A stretch of DNA of 64,000 nt, taken from assembly GCF_030317105.1 (NCBI RefSeq), contig NZ_JASZYG010000012.1, forward strand, positions 101,867-165,866, given 5' to 3'. Source of the stretch: Variovorax brevis. GTDB taxonomy: Bacteria > Pseudomonadota > Gammaproteobacteria > Burkholderiales > Burkholderiaceae_C. The notes under the pieces are model-generated. The model saw only the letters and a program-made list of their open reading frames with translations, ran no database searches and was not told the origin of the DNA. Shown here in pieces: positions 17,203-26,433 of this stretch. How positions within the stretch are numbered: position 1 is the first letter of the stretch; every line of letters begins with the position of its first letter. The position numbers were made by a program, and so were the translations under genes.

Positions 17203-18225
17203 ATGAACAAGGTACCACCATTCAAAAAGGTCAAAGAAGGACGCGACGAGGCGATTCTCGAGCCTGACATTGAGATCCTCGATGCGCACCATCATCTTTT
17301 TGACCGTCCGCATCTTCGATACATGCTCGAGGACTATCTGGAGGACGTGAACGCCGGGCACAAGATCATTGGCTCTGTCTACATTGAGACGCAGTCAATG
17401 TCTCGCCCCGATGGTCCAGAAGAATTCCGGCCTGTTGGGGAGGTCGAGTTCGCCAACGGCGTTGCGGCGGTCATGCGCAGTGGAACTTATGGTCCCTGCA
17501 GGGTAGCCGCTTCGATCGTGGGATTTGCGGATATGACTACCGGCGACAAAGTTGCTGCCACGCTCGATGCGTCCATCGCCGCTGCACCCAACCGGTTCCG
17601 TGGTGTTCGGCATATTGCGATCTCACACCCCAACGAAGCAGTACTGAGATTCCTGACCCATCGTCCACCTCCAGATCTTCTGAAAAGTCCTGGCTTTCGC
17701 GCAGCCTTCAGCCAGTTGGGACGCAGAGGACTCACGTTCGACGCGACAGTCCTGCATAACCAGCTCCCAGAGCTTGCGCAGGTCGCAGCAGACCACCCGG
17801 ACACCACCATCATTCTCGATCACATTGGGCTCGCAACTGCAATTGATGCAAATGAAGCGGGCCGCGCTGAGGCCTTTGAGAGCTGGCGGCTCAACATGAA
17901 AGAGCTGGCCCGTCATCCAAACGTGTTCTGCAAGATCGGTGGTCTTGGGACATCGTACTGGGGCTTCGGTTTTACTGAGCGCTCGGAACCAATTGGCTAC
18001 CAAGAGTTGGCTGAGACGTGGAGGCCGTATGTGGAGACATCGATTGAGAACTTTGGTGCACAGCGCTGCATGATGGCGAGCAATTATCCAAACGACGGGC
18101 GCGCATGCGGCTTCGTGCCACTTTGGAATGCGATGAAGTTCATCGTTGCCGGCTGTTCGGGCGACGAGAAGACCGCGCTGTTTCGTGGGACAGCGGAAAA
18201 GGTCTATCGCGTCGATCTAAGTTGA
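17203..18225 (+). CDS. Amidohydrolase_2 family metal-dependent hydrolase
   Basis: A 340-residue TIM-barrel hydrolase of the group that includes 2-pyrone-4,6-dicarboxylate lactonase. The N-terminal metal motif is ILDAHHHLFDRPH (HxH at about 29-31). Later ligands are in TTIILDHIGLA, NVFCKIGGLG and CMMASNYPNDG. Such enzymes open lactones or hydrolyse or decarboxylate cyclic acids. No signal peptide, so cytoplasmic. It is coupled to the Bug gene upstream and the HTH fragment downstream (14-bp gap). The exact substrate cannot be read from the sequence. Confidence 0.88.
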   Translation: MNKVPPFKKVKEGRDEAILEPDIEILDAHHHLFDRPHLRYMLEDYLEDVNAGHKIIGSVYIETQSMSRPDGPEEFRPVGEVEFANGVAAVMRSGTYGPCRVAASIVGFADMTTGDKVAATLDASIAAAPNRFRGVRHIAISHPNEAVLRFLTHRPPPDLLKSPGFRAAFSQLGRRGLTFDATVLHNQLPELAQVAADHPDTTIILDHIGLATAIDANEAGRAEAFESWRLNMKELARHPNVFCKIGGLGTSYWGFGFTERSEPIGYQELAETWRPYVETSIENFGAQRCMMASNYPNDGRACGFVPLWNAMKFIVAGCSGDEKTALFRGTAEKVYRVDLS

Positions 18226-18239
18226 GCAAAGAGCCCCTG

Positions 18240-18614
18240 ATGCAAAAGTGTGAACTCCCCCGCCAGCCGCATCTGCGGGTCGGCACGGCGTTCTCCAACG
18301 CCAGCCGCCTGAAGCTCGATTCAAAGAGGGTCAACCTTGCAAGGGTAGACCTGGTCTCAATACGGCTGGCTCTGGTGTGCGCGGAACTGGGTTCCCTCTC
18401 GGCGGCGGCTCGTGCACTTCATTGTTCAGTTTCGACTGCCAGCTATCGGCTCAGCGCATTGGAAGAGGCCTTCGGTACCTGCCTCTTCATCCGCGATTTC
18501 GAGGGTCTGCGGGTGATGCCAGCGGGAGAGGTGTTCCTCCTTCACGCCGCGATTGTTCTGGAGCAAGTTGAAGTCATGGAGACGAAGATACGCGCGCTCG
18601 TCTCACAGGCGTGA
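18240..18614 (+). CDS. LysR-type HTH domain only (truncated regulator)
   Basis: A 124-residue protein made only of the N-terminal HTH and linker of a LysR regulator: LGSLSAAARALHCSVSTASY, RLSALEEAFGTCLFIRD and the linker helix LHAAIVLEQVEVMETKIRAL. LysR proteins are about 300 residues, so the whole effector domain is absent. No decayed remainder follows; the next 120 bp lead to operator site f. It starts 14 bp after the amidohydrolase stop. It could be a decayed regulator or a functional DNA-binding-only protein. Confidence 0.65.
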   Translation: MQKCELPRQPHLRVGTAFSNASRLKLDSKRVNLARVDLVSIRLALVCAELGSLSAAARALHCSVSTASYRLSALEEAFGTCLFIRDFEGLRVMPAGEVFLLHAAIVLEQVEVMETKIRALVSQA

Positions 18615-18705
18615 GTATTCGCACGAAGCTCGATTCCTAGTGCGCCCATCGCTCCAGCAAAAGATTCTTGCGACATGCCGAACCCCTCGTTTTCACGTAT
18701 TTGCG

Positions 18706-18740
18706 TTGACTGTAAGGATAAAATGGTTTATGGTTAACCA
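18706..18740 (+). promoter_or_regulatory. Promoter with overlapping TGGTTAACCA operator (site f)
   Basis: TTGACT (18706-18711), 17 nt, TATGGT (18729-18734). The perfect palindrome TGGTTAACCA (18731-18740) overlaps the -10, as at site a. It drives the CMD-Bug pair starting at 18899. Confidence 0.72.
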
Positions 18741-18898
18741 ATGCTGTGCGATGTTCCTCTCACGGCGATCCTTTGCTCCCATGACGAGTCCGCTATTCAC
18801 ACGCTTTGGCGACGTTGCACTGCAGGATTCCGTCGCGCCAAGGCGTCGCTTGAAGCTTCAAATCGAATAAACCTTAACCCCAAGTCACGGAGGCATCC

Positions 18899-19258
18899 AT
18901 GCCCAGTCAATACACTCTTAAAGCCAGGGCTGCGGTCTCAAAGGCCAAGGCAGTCGTCCCCAAGCTTCAGGACGTCATTGCGACCACCATCTATGCCGAC
19001 ATTTGGGAGCGCCCCGAGCTTTCCAAGCGCGATCGCAGCATGATTACCGTAGCCGCTCTGATCGCCCTACGGCAGACGGACCAAATTCCGTCGCATATGG
19101 AGCGAGCGCTTGACAACGGGGTAACGTCGCAAGAACTCAGTGAAGTGATAACCCATCTCGCGTTTTACGCTGGCTTTCCCGCTTCGCTCTCCGCCGCGCT
19201 GGTCGCCCAGCCACTGTTCGAAGAGCTGGGATTTATTAAAGCGGGCTCCTCGAAATAA
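18899..19258 (+). CDS. Carboxymuconolactone decarboxylase (CMD) family protein
   Basis: A 119-residue all-helical CMD/AhpD-fold protein: RPELSKRDRSMITVAALIAL, QIPSHMERALDNGVTSQELS, then VITHLAFYAGFPASLSA. It has the His of the PcaC-type site but no CxxC pair, so it is not an AhpD-like peroxidase. PcaC-type proteins decarboxylate lactones in aromatic acid catabolism; many relatives are unassigned. It is the first gene after site f and is followed by a Bug gene 107 bp later. A paralogue is at 23649. Confidence 0.85.
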   Translation: MPSQYTLKARAAVSKAKAVVPKLQDVIATTIYADIWERPELSKRDRSMITVAALIALRQTDQIPSHMERALDNGVTSQELSEVITHLAFYAGFPASLSAALVAQPLFEELGFIKAGSSK

Positions 19259-19365
19259 GGCCTTATGGGGCGCAGCACAGATGACTTGACTGCGCTCTCC
19301 GCATTCAAAAAAGGCGATTCGGACCCTTCTCGGTTGTCGAAAGCCGCCCGTAGACAGGAGGCATC

Positions 19366-20319
19366 ATGCCAACTCGCCGTAACCTCATCCTCGCTGCACT
19401 CGCGTTTCCTTGGGCATCTGCTGTCATGCCAGTAGTTGCACAAGGAAAAAGACAAATGACCGTCGTCGTGCCGTACACGACCGGAGGAAGCACGGATGTA
19501 CTAGCGCGCGTGTACGCCAGTGGCCTCGCAGCGCAGCTCGGGGAGAGCGTAATTGTCGAGAACCGAGTGGGGGCGGGGGGCACCATCGGCGCCAATTATG
19601 TGGCCGGCATGCCAGCGGATGGACGAACGCTGCTATATACCCCGGGCCCAACGATGCTCAATCAGGAGTTCCTTCTGAAGGGCGTAAAGTTCCGGCCGCT
19701 TCAAACACTTCTTCCCTTGGCAAAGACCTGCGACGTCAAGGTTGCACTAGTCGCTGGCAGCGGACTTCCAGCGAACGACTTGCGGGAATTCATTTCACTG
19801 GCATCCAAGAACCCAGGTAAGAAAAGTTTTGCCTACTATGGGGATTTGAGTGTCGTCTCAATCGCCGCTGAGGCGGGAATTGACTTGATGCGGGTACCTT
19901 ACAAAGGTGGTGCGCCGGGCATGCTTGACGTTGCCGCAGGAAACGTGGACATCATTGCGAGTTCCCTGGCACAGGCTCTTCCGCTCGTGCAAAGTGGAAA
20001 GATCAAGCTTCTGGCTGTCATGGGTGACAAGCGATGGCCAGAGTATCCCAATGTCCCTACCGTCAAGGAAATTCTGCCTGGTTATCAAGCGATCGAGTAC
20101 CAAGGCGTCTTCCTGCCCATTGAGACACCCAAGGCGATAGTGGATGCACTTTGGACTGCAACATCTGCGGTTCTTTCCACTCCCGAATACCGACGTAGTC
20201 TGGCTGAGCGCGGCGCAACAGTTGACCCGCTTGGCCCTGATGATTTCAAGAAATTTGTCCTCGCGGACCAGTCGCACATCAAGAAAATCGTCGAAAAGTC
20301 CGGTATTCAGCCCGAATGA
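19366..20319 (+). CDS. Bug/TctC family solute-binding protein
   Basis: A 317-residue receptor with twin-arginine leader MPTRRNLILAALAFPWASAV. Motifs are MTVVVPYTTGGSTDVLAR, VIVENRVGAGGTIGANYVAG, FAYYGDLSVVSIAAEAGIDL and RVPYKGGAPGMLDVAAGNVD. It is very close along its whole length to the proteins at 160 and 24137, implying recent duplication and related ligands. GGAGG lies just upstream of the ATG. It is cotranscribed with the CMD gene. Confidence 0.92.
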   Translation: MPTRRNLILAALAFPWASAVMPVVAQGKRQMTVVVPYTTGGSTDVLARVYASGLAAQLGESVIVENRVGAGGTIGANYVAGMPADGRTLLYTPGPTMLNQEFLLKGVKFRPLQTLLPLAKTCDVKVALVAGSGLPANDLREFISLASKNPGKKSFAYYGDLSVVSIAAEAGIDLMRVPYKGGAPGMLDVAAGNVDIIASSLAQALPLVQSGKIKLLAVMGDKRWPEYPNVPTVKEILPGYQAIEYQGVFLPIETPKAIVDALWTATSAVLSTPEYRRSLAERGATVDPLGPDDFKKFVLADQSHIKKIVEKSGIQPE

Positions 20320-20662
20320 CGGCGGGCGCGGCGCGGTCTGCCGTCAACACCAGATCGCATTTGAAGCGGCTTCTCCCAGGGTACCGAACCACGGAAGCCC
20401 TTTTCACGGGGCGCGAGGCATCCGCAAAGAGTCTTTTGCGTTGACCGGTTGCGCCATTGAAGTCGCGCATGCAATGGGCTGACCGGATGAACGCCCCTCT
20501 CCGCTCCAGTCGCTGGTGACTCTTCGGCTTTGACTCGTTGATGCCTTGCGGATGTGGGGCGTCTATCCCGTTGCTTACGAAGTTGCGCCGTTGCGCCCAA
20601 CCTTGGCGAAAGCACAGGGAACATCGAGCAAACGAGCACCGATATTAAAGGGACGCCTTCAG
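20320..20662. other. Intergenic stretch without a gene
   Basis: No frame has a plausible start or domain. I see nothing beyond the approach to the promoter block at 20663. Confidence 0.5.
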
Positions 20663-20720
20663 CTTGAAATTCTTCGAAGTCCGTGCAAACCCTCATATCA
20701 AAGGTCAATGGTTAACCTAT
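20663..20720 (+). promoter_or_regulatory. Conserved promoter block with TGGTTAACCT operator (site g)
   Basis: CTTGAAATTCTTCGAA, TGCAAACCCT, then AGGTCAATGGTTAACCTATG (core 20709-20718). The spacing of the elements is identical to site b. It lies 135 bp upstream of the six-gene operon starting at 20855. Confidence 0.68.
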
Positions 20721-20854
20721 GATTAAGTCGACAGTTTGTTGAAGCAATGCGATCGAGCGGCTTCGGTGGCCGCCTCAAGTTGGGCGCACGATGAATGCCC
20801 ACTTGATGCGGCTTGCTAGGCCTGTGTCCATAACCTCTGATAGGAAATTGAGTG

Positions 20855-21691
20855 ATGTCGAAAGATCTGTATCTGGCTTTGGCTGCGGAGCAGCCGACCG
20901 CGGTGAAACTAGGTGGCGCGCTCATCACCATGCCGCACGCCCACGAAGGGCGCGAGGAGCCATACAACAGGTGGTATGAAGACGACCACATGTACTCGGG
21001 TGCGATGGTTGGGCCTTGGGTGTTTGCTGGTCGACGATTCGTCCGTTGCAAGAAGCTTGAGAGGTTCGCTGCGGAGGGGGACAAGCCCACAGAGATGGGG
21101 TCGTTCGTCTCCCTTTACTGGGCAATCGACGGGCACATTGACGAAGTATGGGAGTGGGCACAGGAGGCACTCAAGTACCTGACGAAGGAAGGGCGCGGAC
21201 CGCGTGACAGGACGCGCGTGTACAGCGCGATGCATGAGCTTGCCTTTTCGCATGTCTTCGATCCGGCGCCGATGCAAGACATCCACGCGTTGGACTATCC
21301 CTATCGCGGTCTGGCAGTAGAACTTGTGGACGCTCCGGATGCCGCTTCGCGCGAAGACCTGATCAAGTGGCTGCGTGAAGAGTTTGTCCCGTCGCAGGCA
21401 GGACCGATCGGGCAATGCGTGGCGTTCCTCCCACGCGGCCTGCGCGAAGAGCGGAAGGAAGGGGCAGATTCCAAATCGAACGGTGCGGGGGTCGTGGCCC
21501 TAGCGCTTGACCCGAATCCAGAGCGGCGTGTCTGCCTGCTCTGGTTCCTCCGCGACGACCCGCAAGAGTTCTGGCCAGGTTCATTTGCCCAACATGCGGC
21601 GGACATTGATGCTGGTGGTAAGGGCCGGTTGGTGCTTCTGGCGCCATTCGTGCCGACGCTGCCAGGAACTGCAACAACGTTGGCTGAGTAG
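20855..21691 (+). CDS. EthD-like dimeric alpha/beta-barrel protein (putative)
   Basis: A 278-residue protein of unknown reaction. The N-terminal half contains REEPYNRWYEDDHMYSGAMV, which resembles the EthD/DABB signature (short acidic-aromatic strand with a conserved His). The second half (VELVDAPDAASREDLIKWLR) may be a second such repeat. There is no signal peptide. ATG at 20855, with AGGAAA 8 nt upstream. It is the first gene of an operon with aldo/keto reductase, dehydrogenase, CMD and two Bug genes. A truncated paralogue with the same first 25 residues is at 49290. Confidence 0.55.
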   Translation: MSKDLYLALAAEQPTAVKLGGALITMPHAHEGREEPYNRWYEDDHMYSGAMVGPWVFAGRRFVRCKKLERFAAEGDKPTEMGSFVSLYWAIDGHIDEVWEWAQEALKYLTKEGRGPRDRTRVYSAMHELAFSHVFDPAPMQDIHALDYPYRGLAVELVDAPDAASREDLIKWLREEFVPSQAGPIGQCVAFLPRGLREERKEGADSKSNGAGVVALALDPNPERRVCLLWFLRDDPQEFWPGSFAQHAADIDAGGKGRLVLLAPFVPTLPGTATTLAE

Positions 21692-21711
21692 TCAATCGCC
21701 AAGGAACAGCA

Positions 21712-22587
21712 ATGAAACTCAGAAAGCTTGGCCGCACCGGCCTAGACGTATCGCCCATCGCATTTGGTGGTGCGACCATCACGTACTCGCAGAAGTCGAC
21801 CGGATGGGATCCGCGTTCTGAAGAAGGCAGGAAAAAAGTGATTGAGACTGTCCACTACGCTTTGGACAAGGGAATCAACTACATCGACACCTCGCCAATG
21901 TACGGCGACGGCTACAGCGAGGAGATGCTCGGTGAGGTGATGAAGTCCCGTAGGAAGGACTGCGTGCTGGCAAGCAAGTCGTGGTTCGAACTTGACAAGG
22001 CGGGCACCATTGAAAGCGTGCACAACAGCCTCAAGAGGCTCCAGACCGACTATATCGACGTCGTGCAGATTCATGGACGGATGTACTACCAGGCTGACTA
22101 CGACCACATCACGAAGGAAGGCGGCCCTTTGGACGGTCTGAGGGAAATGAAAGCCCAGGGGAAGATCGGCCACATCGGAATTACATCGGAAGAGCCTTGG
22201 ACGTTGATTCCGTTTCTTGCATTTCCAGAGGTCGAAGTTTTTCAGATTGCGTATAACTTTATCTACCAGGCTGCAGCACGCCACTTCTTGATCGAAGCGG
22301 AGAAGGTGAATGCAGGGGTCGTCACGATGCGCACCATGACCTCGGGAATCATGCAGATGCAGGCTGGTTATCTGGCGCCCGAATGGCAGGCTGCGCACGA
22401 TCTTTACGACGTCGCCCTGAAGTTCGTGCTTTCCGATAGCAGGGTGCATTCTGGAATCATCGGCATTCGTTGGAATGACGAGGTAGATCGCAATCTGGCG
22501 ATCATCAATAACTGGACCCCCCCAGTGGACATCGCCAAATTGCCGCGCCTGACCTTTCAGGTCTACCAGGCAGAAGACAGCAAGTAG
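21712..22587 (+). CDS. Aldo/keto reductase
   Basis: A 291-residue NAD(P)H-dependent carbonyl reductase with a TIM-barrel fold. The catalytic tetrad is visible: Asp and Tyr in NYIDTSPMYGDGYSEEMLG, Lys in CVLASKSWFEL and His in DVVQIHGRMYY. It begins MKLRKLGRTGLDVSPIAFGG, the standard entry. It follows the EthD-like gene by 20 bp and precedes a beta-hydroxyacid dehydrogenase, so it probably interconverts an aldehyde or ketone and an alcohol in the pathway. The C-terminal cofactor motif is weaker than in classical members. Confidence 0.9.
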   Translation: MKLRKLGRTGLDVSPIAFGGATITYSQKSTGWDPRSEEGRKKVIETVHYALDKGINYIDTSPMYGDGYSEEMLGEVMKSRRKDCVLASKSWFELDKAGTIESVHNSLKRLQTDYIDVVQIHGRMYYQADYDHITKEGGPLDGLREMKAQGKIGHIGITSEEPWTLIPFLAFPEVEVFQIAYNFIYQAAARHFLIEAEKVNAGVVTMRTMTSGIMQMQAGYLAPEWQAAHDLYDVALKFVLSDSRVHSGIIGIRWNDEVDRNLAIINNWTPPVDIAKLPRLTFQVYQAEDSK

Positions 22588-22672
22588 CTTCAGATCTCGC
22601 GCTACTTGCTACGAATCATCGGTCGAGGCAGCGCAGATCGCGACAGTTCTTAACAATCCAAAGGATGCAAGT

Positions 22673-23599
22673 ATGAAGATCGGCTTTATTGGTCTAGGAG
22701 CAATGGGAGCGGGAATCGCGCTGAATCTGCTGAAGGCAGGCCATGAGCTCGTTGTCTACGACGTGCGAAAGGAGAGTGCCGCTGCGCATATCCAAGCGGG
22801 CGCTCGTTGGAGTGAAACCGTGGCGGAGCTTGCTCGCGAAGCGGACGTCGTATTTACCTCAGTGCCGGGTCCCAAGGAGATGCGAGAGCTGGGGGTCGGT
22901 GAGGGTGGTCTTGCCTCCTCGATGCGAAAGGGTAGCGTTTGGTTTGACCTGACGACCAACTCGCCAACCGTCGTGCGGGAGGTGGCAGCTCGGGTGAAGG
23001 AAATGGGAATCGAACTGCTGGATGCTCCTGTAAGCGGGGGGCCCGCAGGGGCGCGTTCAGGAAAGCTGGCAATCTATGTCGGTGGAGATCGCGAGGTTTT
23101 TGATCGAACCAAGGTTGTGCTCGACGCGGTAGGCGACAAGGTGATGTATGTCGGCGCGATTGGCGCAGGAAACGTGGCGAAGCTGGTGCACAACCTGGTG
23201 AGCCTGGTCATGCGAATGACGATTGCCGAAGGCATGAGCCTCGGAACCAAGGCCGGCATGGATCCTCTTGAGCTGTGGCACGCTGTCCGACAGGGGGTAA
23301 TTGGGCGGACCCGTACTTTCGATCTCATCGGAGATCAATATCTCCAGTCGAAGTACGACCAAACCGGTTTCAACCTGCGCCTCGGCTACAAGGACTTCAC
23401 CCTCGCTCTGGATCTCGCCAAAGAGATGGGTGTGCCAATGAAGCAGTCCCAGGCAGCCTACGAAGACTACACCGAGGCTCTGGAGCGCGGCTGGGGTGAT
23501 CTCGATTCACGCGTACCGATGCAACTTCAAAACGAGCGCGCCGGCGTGACGATCAAAGAGTCTGCCGAAAACGTAAAGAAGACGTTTGAGCGCGGCTGA
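22673..23599 (+). CDS. Beta-hydroxyacid dehydrogenase (3-hydroxyisobutyrate dehydrogenase family)
   Basis: A 308-residue NAD(P)-dependent oxidoreductase. The Rossmann motif is KIGFIGLGAMGAGIALNL, the substrate motif DAPVSGGPAGARSGKLAI, and the catalytic Lys lies in GNVAKLVHNLVSL. The family includes 3-hydroxyisobutyrate dehydrogenase and tartronate semialdehyde reductase; motifs alone do not tell them apart. It lies 85 bp after the aldo/keto reductase. A related gene is at 29099 on the other strand, also under a TGGTTAACCA-type operator. Confidence 0.9.
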   Translation: MKIGFIGLGAMGAGIALNLLKAGHELVVYDVRKESAAAHIQAGARWSETVAELAREADVVFTSVPGPKEMRELGVGEGGLASSMRKGSVWFDLTTNSPTVVREVAARVKEMGIELLDAPVSGGPAGARSGKLAIYVGGDREVFDRTKVVLDAVGDKVMYVGAIGAGNVAKLVHNLVSLVMRMTIAEGMSLGTKAGMDPLELWHAVRQGVIGRTRTFDLIGDQYLQSKYDQTGFNLRLGYKDFTLALDLAKEMGVPMKQSQAAYEDYTEALERGWGDLDSRVPMQLQNERAGVTIKESAENVKKTFERG

Positions 23600-23648
23600 G
23601 CCCGCACCCGATAGCAATCAATATTAATCATCAGACTAGGAAATTATT

Positions 23649-24026
23649 GTGGACACCAAAGCAGCAGGCCTGAAAGTAATGCGAGAACTCATGGGCGACG
23701 AGTTCATGGAAGCCAGGACCAAAAAAATCAACTCATTCAACTCTGTTCTTCACGACTACATGGAGGACGTCTGTTTTGGACGCATCTGGGCGCGCGACGG
23801 CATCGATCGCAAGCTGCGGAGCATCCTGAACATTGCGATGCTGACCGCGTTGAACAGGCCGAATCAGTTGCGCAACCATATGGCTGGCGCCCTGAACAAC
23901 GGCTGCACGGTCGACGAGCTTCGAGAAATTCTCCTCCACACCGCCATGTACTGTGGACTACCTGCAGCTGTGGACTCTTTCCGCATCGCCGAAGAGGTGC
24001 TCAGGGAGCGCAAGCTGATCGATTGA
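23649..24026 (+). CDS. Carboxymuconolactone decarboxylase (CMD) family protein
   Basis: A 125-residue PcaC-like protein: FGRIWARDGIDRKLRSILNI, AMLTALNRPNQLRNHMAGAL, NNGCTVDELREILLHTAMYC and GLPAAVDSFRIAEEV. The signature His (RNHMAGAL) and the C-terminal EILLHTAMYCG helix are present. It starts with GTG at 23649, 49 bp after the dehydrogenase. Likely a cytoplasmic decarboxylase or isomerase of a lactone or beta-keto acid intermediate. Confidence 0.87.
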   Translation: MDTKAAGLKVMRELMGDEFMEARTKKINSFNSVLHDYMEDVCFGRIWARDGIDRKLRSILNIAMLTALNRPNQLRNHMAGALNNGCTVDELREILLHTAMYCGLPAAVDSFRIAEEVLRERKLID

Positions 24027-24136
24027 GATCCGTGGCGTTGATCCCCGGTCCGCCTCACGGAGCGCCGGTGGATTGGAGTAGGCGCCGCGATCGGCGGTGT
24101 ACGTGGCTCATTGAAGCCGAAGTACTGGAGACAAAG

Positions 24137-25078
24137 ATGACGAGTCGACGCAATTTCGCCTTGGCGCTGGCCGCCGCCCCTTTCATGACCGGGGCGTTCG
24201 CGCAGAACAAGCGCCAGATGACAGTTGTTGTGCCTTGGCCTGCTGGTGCAAGCGCAGATATTCTGGGTCGCGTTTTCGCCAATGCATTGGCAACGCAGCT
24301 CGGAGAAAGTGTGATTGTTGACAACCGGCCCGGCGCATTCGGGACGATCGGTGCAGCTTACGTGGCGAGCCAGCCCGCGGACGGACGAACACTGCTGTAC
24401 ACCTTCAGCAATATTCTGAACCAGGAGTTCTTACTGAGGGACGTCAAGTTTCGCCCGCTCCAATCACTACTGCCCTTTGCAAAGACATGTGACGTGCGCG
24501 TCGCAATTGTTGCCGCAGTCAATCACCCAGCAAATGACTTGCGCGAATTCATTGTCATGGCGCAGAAGACTCCCGGCACGCACAGTTATGCGCACTACGG
24601 AGGCCTCGGTCTCGTTTCAATGGTGAACGAGGCCGGGATCAAACTCATCCGAGTACCCTATAAGGGTGGCGCGCCTGGCCTCGTGGACGTCGCGGCTGGC
24701 AACGTGGACATCATCGACAGTTCGGCGAGTTCCCTCATGCCGTTGGTTCAAGGCGGAAAGCTGAAAATCCTTGCCGTCATGACTGAAAAGCGCTGGCCGG
24801 AGTTTCCCAATGTACCCACTGTCGTTGAGATCTTGCCGCGCTATCGGACCCTTGACTACCAATGTATCTTTCTGCCATCGGAAACTCCAAAGCAGATTGT
24901 TGACTCGCTCTGGAAGTCGGTAGAACCGATTCTTTCGAGTCCGGACTATCGTCGTGCGCTCAACGAGCGCGGAGCGATCCCCGACACGCGCGGACCTGAC
25001 GAGTTCAAGCGCTACATCGTTGCGGACCACGCCAACATCAAGAAGATTGTTGATACGGCAGGCATCAGACCGGAATGA
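24137..25078 (+). CDS. Bug/TctC family solute-binding protein
   Basis: A 313-residue receptor with Tat-like leader MTSRRNFALALAAAPFMTG. Motifs are MTVVVPWPAGASADILGRVF, VIVDNRPGAFGTIGAAYVAS, IKLIRVPYKGGAPGLVDVAA and PNVPTVVEILPRYRTLDYQC. The ATG at 24137 is preferred to the first in-frame codon at 24023, which would overlap the CMD gene and bury the leader. It is the third member of the closely related trio (160, 19366). Confidence 0.92.
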   Translation: MTSRRNFALALAAAPFMTGAFAQNKRQMTVVVPWPAGASADILGRVFANALATQLGESVIVDNRPGAFGTIGAAYVASQPADGRTLLYTFSNILNQEFLLRDVKFRPLQSLLPFAKTCDVRVAIVAAVNHPANDLREFIVMAQKTPGTHSYAHYGGLGLVSMVNEAGIKLIRVPYKGGAPGLVDVAAGNVDIIDSSASSLMPLVQGGKLKILAVMTEKRWPEFPNVPTVVEILPRYRTLDYQCIFLPSETPKQIVDSLWKSVEPILSSPDYRRALNERGAIPDTRGPDEFKRYIVADHANIKKIVDTAGIRPE

Positions 25079-25258
25079 GTTGATGCCTCGCGGACCATTG
25101 GAGGAGAACTGTGCCTCATGTGCATCTGTCTCCATAAAAAGTCCGAGGGCAATCTTGCAGCAAATGTGCATTGACAGTGTTGTGCACCTTTGGTCCCCGC
25201 GGCAAACCTCTCGATCATCCTGATCGGGAGCACTTCCTAATCCTTTACTGGAGACGCC

Positions 25259-26218
25259 TTGAAGCTGCTCGTTCGAAATTGTTTCGCCGTGATTCTGAGT
25301 GCAGTTGGCGTTGCAGGTCACGCTGAGTACCCCGACAAACCGATCAAGATCATTGTTCCATTCGGTGTCGGCGGTGCGACGGACGCGTTGGCAAGGGAGT
25401 TTGGTCAGTCGTTGGCCGCCGTTACCCGACAACCCGTCATTATCGACAACAGGCCAGGCGCTGATGGCGCCATAGGCTCTCAAGCCGCGGCGCGTTCGAG
25501 TCCTGACGGCTACACCGCGCTCATAGGGTCGAATTCCACGCAGGTGCTCAACGGTCTCATCAATAAGACCTTGTCATACGACGCGGCGAAGGATTTCGCC
25601 CCCATATGCATGCTTGGGAAGACTTCCAGCGTGATGTTCATTCGAAGCACGCTGCCCTATAAGACGCTGCCCGAAATGATTGCGGCGGCCAAGGCCGCGC
25701 CCGGGAAGTTTACATTTGGCTATGTCAGCACGGGCACACGCGTTCCGGGAGAGTTGCTACAGCAGAAGGCCAATATCAAGTTGCTGGGGGTTCCGTATAA
25801 ATCCACCGGAACTGCGCTCATGGATATTGTAGGGGGGCAGGTCGACATGGTTTTCTTCGATCGTGTCTCAGGCGGGCCGATGTACGAGCAGGGAAAGATC
25901 AGGGCATTGGCGGTTACCGGTACTCATCGACTTAAAAGTATGCCCAATATCCCCACCGCAGCCGAATCGGGGGTCAGCAACTATGAGATGTCGCCTTGGT
26001 TCGGAATCTACTTGCCGATCCAGACTCCTGCACCCGTTGTGGCCCAGTTTATCGAGGCCGTCACCAAGGCCGCGCAGGCACCGGCAGTTCAGGCCGGGCG
26101 CGAAAGACTAGACGTTGAGTATCAAGTGGTTTGTGGTCCTGCGCTTGCTAAATTCCAAGCTGAAGAGGTGGAACGATGGTCGCCGGTCATCCGGCAGGCA
26201 AATATCAAAACAGAGTAG
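25259..26218 (+). CDS. Bug/TctC family solute-binding protein
   Basis: A 319-residue receptor with a Sec leader (MKLLVRNCFAVILSAVGVAG) and motifs IKIIVPFGVGGATDALAREF, VIIDNRPGADGAIGSQAAAR and GVPYKSTGTALMDIVGGQVD. It starts with TTG at 25259, supported by GGAG 6 nt upstream. It is clearly more distant from the trio than they are from each other, so it probably takes a different ligand. Last gene of the operon from site g; 180 bp separate it from the preceding Bug gene. Confidence 0.88.
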   Translation: MKLLVRNCFAVILSAVGVAGHAEYPDKPIKIIVPFGVGGATDALAREFGQSLAAVTRQPVIIDNRPGADGAIGSQAAARSSPDGYTALIGSNSTQVLNGLINKTLSYDAAKDFAPICMLGKTSSVMFIRSTLPYKTLPEMIAAAKAAPGKFTFGYVSTGTRVPGELLQQKANIKLLGVPYKSTGTALMDIVGGQVDMVFFDRVSGGPMYEQGKIRALAVTGTHRLKSMPNIPTAAESGVSNYEMSPWFGIYLPIQTPAPVVAQFIEAVTKAAQAPAVQAGRERLDVEYQVVCGPALAKFQAEEVERWSPVIRQANIKTE

Positions 26219-26433
26219 GTAAAAAGAGCAGTGCCAGTGTGATGCTGCTCCTATCCCGTCTTGACGAAGGCCATTTCCACTTGCGGCCCATGAGCGGATC
26301 ATCGGATCATCGGGCCACAGCTGCGACCTAGCGTGCTGCAGACTGAGGCCGCATGTGCAAACACAGGATGGCAGCGCCGGGCAGGCCCTAATCGCTGCGT
26401 GCGGCAGCGCTGTGAGGCGTTGGCCTCGCCGAG

